Assembly (NCBI GenBank): GCA_003153935.1
Contig: PMCA01000005.1
Location: forward strand, 148,577-155,431
Length of the DNA stretch: 6,855 bases
Reading direction: 5' to 3'
Origin: Elusimicrobiota bacterium
GTDB lineage: Bacteria; CAYTYR01; UBA6262
The position numbers and the translations under genes were made by a program. The notes beneath the pieces were generated by a model. It was given only the letters and a program-made list of their open reading frames with translations, ran no database searches and was not told the DNA's origin. Below, piece by piece: positions 1 through 4,689 of this stretch (position 1 is its first letter; each line of letters begins with the position of its first letter).

Positions 1-2151
1 ACCACCCGGCCGGAAACCATGCTGGGGGATACGGCCGTCGCGGTCAATCCCAAAGATAAGCGCTATAAAGACATGATCGGCAAAATATTGATACTGCCTT
101 TGGTCAACCGGGAAATTCCTGTGGTGGCCGATGAAATAGTTGAGATGAGTTTCGGTACCGGCGCGGTCAAAGTGACGCCTGCGCATGACCCTAACGACTG
201 GGAGATTGCCAAGCGTCATAACCTGTCAGCCATCCAGGTAATTGATAAGGAAGGCAAGATCACGGCCAATGCCAGCCTGGATACTAACGGACAGGAGATC
301 CCGACCGCTGCCGTCAAGGAATATATCGCCAAGGACCGCTATAAAGCGCGGGAAGCCATAATAAAAGACCTTAAAGATAAAGAATTCCTGCAAAAGGAAG
401 AGGATTATACTTTACCCATTACCCGTTGCTATCGCTGTAACAGCGCTATCGAGCCTCTGGTCAGCGAACAATGGTATTTGAGCACCAGGGGCATGGCCGA
501 CGCGGGCAGTAAAGCCGTGGAGGAAGGGAAAACCAGGTTCGTACCGGACAGCTGGACTAAACCGTACCTGCTATGGATGAAAAACCTGCACGACTGGTGT
601 ATCTCTCGTCAGATCTGGTGGGGGCACAGGATACCGGCCTGGTATTGTCCCGAATGTAATAAGGAAAAAATAATCGTGGGCCCGGGAAAAGATAATTATT
701 CCCTGCGTTCGGGTATAAAACCGGAATATGTGGGTATCAACCCCCCGGACAAATGCCCGAAATGCAGTCACAAAGAAATGATCCAGGACCCGGATGTATT
801 GGATACCTGGTTCTCCAGCGCGCTTTGGCCCTTTTCGACCCTGGGCTGGCCTAAAAAGAACGCCGATCTGGAATATTTTTATCCTACCGGAGTGCTGGTA
901 ACCGGTCACGAGATACTGTACCTGTGGGTGGCCCGCATGATCATGATGGGATTGACTTTCATGGGGGACGTTCCGTTCAAGGAAGTTTTTCTTAACGGCA
1001 TTGTGCGCGACAGCCATGGCAAAAAAATGAGCAAATCGCTCGGCAATGTTATCGATCCGTTGGATATAACTGGACAGTGTGGCGTGGATGCCTTGCGTTT
1101 CACCTTGGCCTATAACGGCATCAAGGGACGCGACCTGCAGCTAGGCAACGATTCTTTCCAGGCAGCCCGGAATTTCTGTAATAAGATCTGGAACGCTTCC
1201 CGCTTTGTCCTGATGAACCTGGGCGACGGGGTTAAATTGCGGACCGGGGAAGAAATTGCCGCGCTGAAATTAGAATTAGCCGACCGCTGGATAATCGGCG
1301 AATACCAGCGGTTGATCGGCGAGATTGACGCGGCCATGAGCGTTTACGATATAAGCGCCGCCGCTAGGGCGCTTTATGATTTCATCTGGAGCAAATATTG
1401 CGACTGGTATCTGGAGCTGGTCAAACCAAGGATTTATTCGGCCCTGGGAGTGACCGCGGAATTATCCGCCGCCGACCAGGCCTCAAGAGATACGGCCAAA
1501 GCCGTGCTGGTCTATGTCCTGGATGGCGCTATGAAACTACTGCATCCGCAGATGCCTTTTATCAGCGAGGAAATATGGCAGAACCTGAAACAGATAACAG
1601 ATAAAGATTGGCACCCGGATAATGAAAGTATCATGATACAGATGTGGCCTAAGGCTGACGCGCGCCTGGTTGATGAGAAGGCCACCGCTGAAATGTACCT
1701 GGTCATGGAAGTTATCTCCGCTATTCGCAATGTCCGCGGGGAGATGCGGATTAATCCCGCGCAAAAGATCAAGGCGCTGATCAAAGTGACCGGCGGCCAG
1801 AAACTAATTTTAGAAGAGAATATGGGTTATCTTTCATCGCTGGCCAGGCTTGAATCCTTATCCCTGGCTGAAGATATGGCCAAACCCGCCGGCGCCGCGG
1901 CGGCAGTCGTGGCTGGTATAGAAATATACATTCCGCTGGCGGATATCATTGACCTGGGCAAAGAGAAAGAACGGCTGGAAAAGGAAATAGCCAAGGCGGC
2001 GGAAGAGGTTGCCAGGGTGAATATAAAACTGACCAATAAAGAGTTTATGCACAAAGCGCCCATTAGCGAAGTGGACCGGGTCAAGGAAAAAGCCAGGGAA
2101 ATAACTGAGAGAATACACAAATTGGAAGAAAATCTGAAATCCATATCCTGA
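1..2151 (+). CDS. valS: Valyl-tRNA synthetase, 5'-truncated by window edge
   Basis: Class I aminoacyl-tRNA synthetase that charges tRNA-Val with valine in the cytoplasm and hydrolyses mischarged Thr-tRNA. The reading frame is open from base 1, so the ATG at 19 is internal; 716 residues are present. They begin at the editing-domain motif TTRPET. The next editing motif, [16 protein letters not shown] (residues 51-66), matches the family's threonine-discriminating pocket. By remembered spacing to the Thermus enzyme, about 210 N-terminal residues, including the HIGH motif, lie upstream. Other landmarks are two-cysteine knuckles at C143/C146, C216/C219 and C252/C255, the signature [17 protein letters not shown] (200-216), KMSKS at 342-346, the anticodon-binding helical domain from about 385 ([13 protein letters not shown]) to about 570, and a charged C-terminal coiled coil from about 651 that is typical of ValRS and absent from IleRS and LeuRS. 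The stop overlaps the Shine-Dalgarno of rph. No frameshift was seen. Confidence 0.97.
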   Translation, partial: TTRPETMLGDTAVAVNPKDKRYKDMIGKILILPLVNREIPVVADEIVEMSFGTGAVKVTPAHDPNDWEIAKRHNLSAIQVIDKEGKITANASLDTNGQEIPTAAVKEYIAKDRYKAREAIIKDLKDKEFLQKEEDYTLPITRCYRCNSAIEPLVSEQWYLSTRGMADAGSKAVEEGKTRFVPDSWTKPYLLWMKNLHDWCISRQIWWGHRIPAWYCPECNKEKIIVGPGKDNYSLRSGIKPEYVGINPPDKCPKCSHKEMIQDPDVLDTWFSSALWPFSTLGWPKKNADLEYFYPTGVLVTGHEILYLWVARMIMMGLTFMGDVPFKEVFLNGIVRDSHGKKMSKSLGNVIDPLDITGQCGVDALRFTLAYNGIKGRDLQLGNDSFQAARNFCNKIWNASRFVLMNLGDGVKLRTGEEIAALKLELADRWIIGEYQRLIGEIDAAMSVYDISAAARALYDFIWSKYCDWYLELVKPRIYSALGVTAELSAADQASRDTAKAVLVYVLDGAMKLLHPQMPFISEEIWQNLKQITDKDWHPDNESIMIQMWPKADARLVDEKATAEMYLVMEVISAIRNVRGEMRINPAQKIKALIKVTGGQKLILEENMGYLSSLARLESLSLAEDMAKPAGAAAAVVAGIEIYIPLADIIDLGKEKERLEKEIAKAAEEVARVNIKLTNKEFMHKAPISEVDRVKEKAREITERIHKLEENLKSIS

Positions 2152-2156
2152 AAGGA
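2151..2156 (+). promoter_or_regulatory. Ribosome binding site of rph, overlapping the valS stop
   Basis: AAAGGA lies 5 nt before the rph ATG at 2162, and its first base is the last base of the valS TGA. This placement suggests translational coupling of rph to valS within one transcript, and it supports the 2162 start. No promoter-like sequence fits in the 10-nt gap. Confidence 0.7.
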
Positions 2157-2161
2157 TTGAC

Positions 2162-2872
2162 ATGGCAAGGATAGACGGCCGGACCAGTGAAAAAATAAGA
2201 CCCGTTAAAATAACCACGGGCTATATCAAGCACGCTGAAGGTTCCTGCCTGATCGAAGTCGGGGAAACCAAGGTGATCTGTACCGCCAGCCTGGACAAGA
2301 AGGTGCCGCCTCATCTGAAAGATAGCGGGACCGGATGGGTTACGGCGGAATACGCTATGATACCGCGCGCCACTAATACCCGTAACCAGCGGGAACGGTC
2401 GAAATTATCGGGCCGCACTTTTGAGATACAGCGATTGATCGGCCGGTCATTGCGTTCCGTGGTCGACTTAAAGCAATTAGGTGAAATGACCATCATGATA
2501 GATTGTGATGTTATCCAGGCGGACGGCGGAACCAGGACCGCGGCTATCACCGGGTCCTATGTAGCCCTGGTGGAGTGTCTGCAAGCCATGAAAAAGCAGA
2601 AACTGATCGCGGAGCTCCCGCTCAAAAGCCAGGTAGCGGCTATCAGCGTCGGTATAGTAGGCGGCGAAATGCTGCTGGACCTTTGTTATGAAGAAGACAG
2701 CCGGGCGGAAGTGGATATGAACGTGGTAGCCACGGAGCAAGGGCGGTTCATTGAGGTGCAGGGAACCGGGGAGAATAATACTTTTTCCAAGGAAGACCTG
2801 GATAAGTTGTTAGTATTGGCGCAAAAAGGCATTAAAGAGCTGGTGGAGATACAAAAAACCGTCTTAAAATAG
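2162..2872 (+). CDS. rph: Ribonuclease PH
   Basis: Phosphorolytic 3'-5' exoribonuclease that trims the 3' ends of tRNA precursors, using phosphate and releasing nucleoside diphosphates; the family forms a hexameric ring in the cytoplasm. The 236 residues match the usual family length (about 240). Visible family motifs are the N-terminal RIDGR and IRPV, the [14 protein letters not shown] block, [16 protein letters not shown] with R85, [15 protein letters not shown] with the phosphate-binding R125 (residues 121-126 DGGTRT), and the acidic pair D179 and D185 in the [13 protein letters not shown] segment, equivalent to the catalytic or metal-binding aspartates of the family. The start is fixed by an AAAGGA Shine-Dalgarno overlapping the valS stop, so valS and rph probably share a transcript. 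The gene is followed immediately by a GC-rich hairpin that may end this unit. The tRNA-Pro gene downstream lacks an encoded CCA, the kind of precursor this enzyme helps mature. Confidence 0.97.
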   Translation: MARIDGRTSEKIRPVKITTGYIKHAEGSCLIEVGETKVICTASLDKKVPPHLKDSGTGWVTAEYAMIPRATNTRNQRERSKLSGRTFEIQRLIGRSLRSVVDLKQLGEMTIMIDCDVIQADGGTRTAAITGSYVALVECLQAMKKQKLIAELPLKSQVAAISVGIVGGEMLLDLCYEEDSRAEVDMNVVATEQGRFIEVQGTGENNTFSKEDLDKLLVLAQKGIKELVEIQKTVLK

Positions 2873-2875
2873 GAA

Positions 2876-2897
2876 CTGCCCGCTTTTCAGCGGGCAG
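2876..2897 (+). terminator. Hairpin after rph, possible terminator without T tract
   Basis: CTGCCCGC (2876-2883) pairs perfectly with GCGGGCAG (2890-2897); the flanking T/A can extend this to 9 bp with a TTTC tetraloop. It begins 4 nt after the rph stop codon. The stem is strong enough for an intrinsic terminator, but the following bases (CTAAAGCC) hold no T run, so termination may be inefficient, or the hairpin may only protect the mRNA 3' end. Confidence 0.6.
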
Positions 2898-2947
2898 CTA
2901 AAGCCTTGCTATTACGAAATCGAGCTTAATGTCTTTTAAAGGGAAGC

Positions 2948-2969
2948 GCAAGGGATTTAAATTCCTTGC
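2948..2969 (+). terminator. Second hairpin downstream of rph, weak terminator candidate
   Basis: GCAAGGGAT (2948-2956) pairs with ATTCCTTGC (2961-2969) as nine base pairs including one G-T, around a TTAA loop. The following bases are fairly T-rich (TACTTATTTAGTTG) but not a true T run. It could act together with the 2876-2897 hairpin to end the valS-rph transcript. Confidence 0.4.
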
Positions 2970-3013
2970 TACTTATTTAGTTGTCTTGATCTGTCTTTCG
3001 GTAAATTGCGATC

Positions 3014-3027
3014 CCAAAAATTTTTGG
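3014..3027. repeat. Perfect 14-bp AT-rich palindrome
   Basis: CCAAAAATTTTTGG is a perfect palindrome with no spacer. It lies about 56 bp upstream of the proposed -35 box of the next gene. It could be a regulator binding site or a bent A-tract element; the sequence alone does not say which. Confidence 0.45.
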
Positions 3028-3037
3028 CTTGGAAGTG

Positions 3038-3054
3038 AGCTTCAATATGAAGCT
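3038..3054. repeat. Inverted repeat upstream of the promoter
   Basis: AGCTTCA (3038-3044) and TGAAGCT (3048-3054) form a perfect 7-bp inverted repeat around ATA. The short spacer and the position about 30 bp before the proposed -35 box make an operator or activator site possible. The bases right after it also begin the TTCGACTTAGC element that resembles part of the repeat at 3769. Confidence 0.4.
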
Positions 3055-3071
3055 TCGACTTAGCCGGATTT

Positions 3072-3081
3072 CAGGGTCGAG
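3072..3081 (+). repeat. Left copy of a 10-bp direct repeat flanking the V4R-like gene
   Basis: CAGGGTCGAG occurs here and again, exactly and in the same orientation, at 3809-3818. Both copies follow a related element: TTCGACTTAGC at 3054-3064 on the left and TTCGGCTGAGC at 3769-3779 on the right (9 of 11 identical). The spacing between the two parts differs (7 and 29 nt), so the copies are not simple duplicates. Confidence 0.4.
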
Positions 3082-3082
3082 A

Positions 3083-3111
3083 TTTACAGGATTCGATTAG
3101 AACCCTATTAT
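3083..3111 (+). promoter_or_regulatory. Sigma70-type promoter for the V4R-like gene
   Basis: TTTACA (3083-3088) and TATTAT (3106-3111) each match five of six consensus bases and are separated by the ideal 17 bp. Transcription would begin near 3118 and leave a leader of about 75 nt before the ATG at 3193. A weaker alternative is TTGCAA (3115-3120) with TATAGC (3137-3142). Short inverted repeats (AGGGT/ACCCT and TCGA/TCGA, 3073-3106) span the core promoter. Confidence 0.5.
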
Positions 3112-3192
3112 CTCTTGCAACTTCCCTTAGTAATAATATAGCGCGGAATTAAAAAAAAGCAAGCGATTTGTGAATACACTCCAGGGGTATAA

Positions 3193-3753
3193 ATGGGCAA
3201 TTTAAAAGGCCAAATGGTTATTTCCACCATCAAGTTCCTGAAAACCCAATTTGGCGAAGAAAAATATAAGGAAGTGCTGGCCAGGATGAGCGCGGTGTCG
3301 CGCAAGGTCATTGAAGCTAATATCATGTATGGCCAGATGGTGCCGATAAAACCGTATATAGACCTGATCACCGTAGCCGATCAGCACCTGGGCAAGGGTA
3401 ACTACGCTTTATGCCGGCGGATAGGGAACGTGGTAGCCGAAGAGGGCATACCCAAGTTGTACAAGGTGTTTGTCACTAACGCTGACCCGATGTTCGCTAT
3501 CAACCGTTTGCCGAATTTCTGGTCGCACATGTATGACAGCGGCAAGCTGACCACGCAGATGGAGACCAAAAACATCGTCAGCGTCCATATTGAGGGATTC
3601 GTGGACGCGCATAAAGCCTATTGCTGGAAAGTGCTGGGCTATTTTGAAAAAATGCTGGAGTTAGCCGGCGGCAAAAATGTCCGCATTACGGAAACGCGTT
3701 GCCGCACCAGCGGGGAAAATGAATGTGTCTACGCCATTGCCTGGGAGCAGTAA
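3193..3753 (+). CDS. V4R-like (4-vinyl reductase/DUF2378-type) sensor-domain protein
   Basis: A 186-residue soluble protein with no signal peptide or membrane segment, consisting of a single domain. The N-terminal 55 residues are helical and basic. The pattern PYIDLITVADQHLGKGNYALC followed by FWSHMYDSGKL (109-119), a GF..AH.AYCWKVLG segment around C144, and ending LAGGKNVRITETRCRTSG with C170, G174, C178 and W184 (C-x3-G-x3-C-x5-W) recalls the V4R-like small-molecule-binding domains and the related DUF2378/TIGR02265 proteins of myxobacteria, often annotated as heme-NO-binding-like. Such domains are thought to sense small ligands; the ligand here is unknown, and the cysteines (C74, C144, C170, C178) could bind metal or react with redox signals. 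The start is supported by AGGGG at 3183-3187. The gene has its own promoter and sits between rph and rdgB. The family call is from memory and fairly secure; the function is not. Confidence 0.75.
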   Translation: MGNLKGQMVISTIKFLKTQFGEEKYKEVLARMSAVSRKVIEANIMYGQMVPIKPYIDLITVADQHLGKGNYALCRRIGNVVAEEGIPKLYKVFVTNADPMFAINRLPNFWSHMYDSGKLTTQMETKNIVSVHIEGFVDAHKAYCWKVLGYFEKMLELAGGKNVRITETRCRTSGENECVYAIAWEQ

Positions 3754-3762
3754 TGGTTCGGC

Positions 3763-3794
3763 GGGGACTTCGGCTGAGCTCAGTCGCAGCCCTC
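3763..3794. repeat. Imperfect 32-nt palindrome, REP-like, between the V4R-like gene and rdgB
   Basis: The centre CTGAGCTCAG (3774-3783) is a perfect palindrome, and pairing continues outward to 3763/3794 with two mismatches (3770/3787 and 3767/3790) and two G-T pairs. The core CTTCGGCTGAGCTCAGTCG resembles the CTTCGACTGAGCTCAGTCGA type of palindrome that I recall as dispersed intergenic repeats in many bacterial genomes. It lies 9 nt after the stop of the V4R-like gene and could also serve as its transcript-end hairpin, though no T run follows. Confidence 0.55.
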
Positions 3795-3808
3795 ACCATT
3801 ATACCGAG

Positions 3809-3818
3809 CAGGGTCGAG
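3809..3818 (+). repeat. Right copy of the 10-bp direct repeat
   Basis: An exact copy of CAGGGTCGAG at 3072-3081. Its last bases run into the GAGGT Shine-Dalgarno (3816-3820) of rdgB, so the similarity could partly reflect selection for ribosome binding. Confidence 0.4.
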
Positions 3819-3825
3819 GTAGAAA

Positions 3826-4455
3826 ATGATGGAGTTAGTGCTGGCTACCAGGAATAAGGATAAGATCAGGGAAATAAAAAACATATTGAGAGGATTACCG
3901 GTCAAATTATTTTCCGTCCAGGACTATCCGGGGACGCCGGAGGTAGAAGAAGACGGGAAAACTCTCCAGGAGAACGCCATAAAAAAAGCGGCCACCATAG
4001 CCCGCTTTACGGGAAAATGGGCGTTGGCTGATGATACCGGGTTGGAGGTAGCGGCCCTGGACGGCGCGCCGGGAGTCTATGCCGCGCGGTTCGCGGGACC
4101 TGACTGCAGATACATTGACAATAACAGGAAAATATTACGTTTGATGGTAGGGCTGCCGAGATCAAGGCGCCGGGCGCAATTTAAATGCGTTATCGCCCTG
4201 GCTGATCCTAAAGGTAAAACCAAAACGGTATTGGGAATAATTAACGGATACATTGGCTTGGAGATGAAAGGGAAACACGGCTTCGGTTACGACCCGGTAT
4301 TCGTCGTTCCGGAATACAACAAAACTTTCGCCCAGTTGGGCTTGAAGACCAAGAACAAGATCAGCCACCGGGCATTAGCGTTAGAAAAGATGAAAAAGGT
4401 GCTCACCTTGTTAGCTTGTAAAAAGGCAGCAGCGATAGTTGCCTCAAAGGGGTGA
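3826..4455 (+). CDS. rdgB: RdgB/HAM1 family dITP/XTP pyrophosphatase
   Basis: House-cleaning nucleotidase that hydrolyses dITP, ITP and XTP to the monophosphate and pyrophosphate, keeping deaminated purines out of DNA and RNA. The 209 residues carry the family motifs in order: the N-terminal LATRNKDK (6-13), EEDGKTLQENA, LADDTGLEVAAL with the catalytic-type D69/D70, GAPGVYAARFAG, the substrate-binding HGFGYDPVF (151-159), and ISHRA with S180, H181 and R182. The C-terminus runs about ten residues beyond the usual end (E. coli 197 aa), with a basic, alanine-rich tail. The start is ambiguous between ATG 3826 and ATG 3829; GAGGT at 3816-3820 suits either one, and the second gives the commoner N-terminus. 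The gene is next to rph in many bacteria, but here they are separated by the V4R-like gene. Expression may come from the promoter at 3083 or from an unseen one in the 72-bp gap. Confidence 0.95.
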   Translation: MMELVLATRNKDKIREIKNILRGLPVKLFSVQDYPGTPEVEEDGKTLQENAIKKAATIARFTGKWALADDTGLEVAALDGAPGVYAARFAGPDCRYIDNNRKILRLMVGLPRSRRRAQFKCVIALADPKGKTKTVLGIINGYIGLEMKGKHGFGYDPVFVVPEYNKTFAQLGLKTKNKISHRALALEKMKKVLTLLACKKAAAIVASKG

Positions 4456-4507
4456 CGCGAGGGTTGCCAGAAACGATTGAATACATAACAACGATATCAA
4501 CCGAGCA

Positions 4508-4539
4508 CCATGAGGGGAAAAGATAGTTTTCCCCTATGG
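4508..4539. repeat. Long hairpin between rdgB and tRNA-Pro
   Basis: AGGGGAAAA (4513-4521) pairs perfectly with TTTTCCCCT (4527-4535) around the loop GATAG. CCAT (4508-4511) and ATGG (4536-4539) extend this to 13 bp with a single bulged G at 4512. It lies 52 nt after the rdgB stop. No T run follows on the plus strand, so it is not a textbook terminator, but it is the strongest stem in the spacer and may end the rdgB transcript or act as a processing signal. Confidence 0.55.
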
Positions 4540-4542
4540 AGA

Positions 4543-4566
4543 GGCGAAGGTAGTTATCTTTTAGCC
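4543..4566 (+). other. Second, weaker hairpin just upstream of tRNA-Pro
   Basis: AAGGT (4547-4551) pairs with ATCTT (4556-4560), with one G-T, around AGTT. GGC (4543-4545) pairs with GCC (4564-4566) across a small internal loop. It starts 3 nt after the larger hairpin and ends 7 nt before the mature tRNA 5' end. I saw no convincing -35/-10 pair for the tRNA in this spacer. Confidence 0.35.
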
Positions 4567-4573
4567 GAATATA

Positions 4574-4647
4574 CGGGGTGTAGCGCAGTTGGCTAGCGCG
4601 CCTGCTTTGGGAGCAGGAGGTCCTCGGTTCGAATCCGAGCACCCCGA
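4574..4647 (+). tRNA. tRNA-Pro (anticodon UGG)
   Basis: A complete cloverleaf of 74 nt. The acceptor strand CGGGGTG (4574-4580) pairs with CACCCCG (4640-4646), followed by discriminator A4647. The D stem is GCGC/GCGC, the anticodon stem is CCTGC (4601-4605)/GCAGG (4613-4617) with loop TTTGGGA, and the T arm is CTCGG-TTCGAAT-CCGAG. The anticodon TGG at 4608-4610 reads proline codons, and G37 follows it as expected. The C1-G72 pair and A73 are the usual bacterial tRNA-Pro identity features. CCA is not encoded (the next bases are AATTTACA), so a CCA-adding enzyme is needed. Confidence 0.97.
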
Positions 4648-4680
4648 AATTTACAGAAATAATACACAGTCGTCTCAATG

Positions 4681-4686
4681 AGGAGA
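4681..4686 (+). promoter_or_regulatory. Shine-Dalgarno that sets the PAS/HD-GYP start at 4690
   Basis: AGGAGA lies just before ATG 4690. An in-frame ATG at 4678 exists, but it has no Shine-Dalgarno upstream and would place this AGGAG inside the coding sequence, so 4690 is preferred. The gap between the tRNA-Pro end and this start is only 42 nt, with no clear promoter. Confidence 0.75.
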
Positions 4687-4689
4687 ATT

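Larger units (their letters stand above)
2898..3192 (+). other. Non-coding spacer with several inverted repeats and a promoter
   Basis: No convincing coding frame lies here on either strand. The stretch is more AT-rich than the flanking genes and contains three separate inverted repeats (2948-2969, 3014-3027, 3038-3054), a sigma70-like promoter (3083-3111) and an A8 run near 3151-3158. It therefore looks like the boundary between the valS-rph unit and a new unit starting with the gene at 3193. I could not match it to a known riboswitch class. Confidence 0.6.

Noticed and set aside
571-1017. Minus-strand open frame of 148 codons inside valS
   Set aside because: It lies wholly opposite the highly conserved catalytic part of valS and has no family-like motifs; it is an antisense shadow.
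1827-2217. Minus-strand open frames (113 and 119 codons) over the valS 3' end and rph start
   Set aside because: Low-complexity serine-rich or phenylalanine-rich translations opposite the ValRS coiled coil; no independent coding signal.
4456-4573. Possible c-di-GMP riboswitch ahead of the HD-GYP gene
   Set aside because: The region has GGTAG-like and GCGAAGG strings, but the ordered GEMM core elements are absent and a tRNA gene intervenes before the HD-GYP start.
4574-4647. tRNA-Pro as an attachment site of an integrated element
   Set aside because: No integrase, no repeat of the tRNA 3' end elsewhere in the window, and the downstream gene is an ordinary signalling protein.
4403-4678. Minus-strand open frame of 91 codons across tRNA-Pro
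   Set aside because: Its translation contains GFEPRTSCSQSRRASQLRYTP, the well-known false protein made by reading a tRNA gene antisense.
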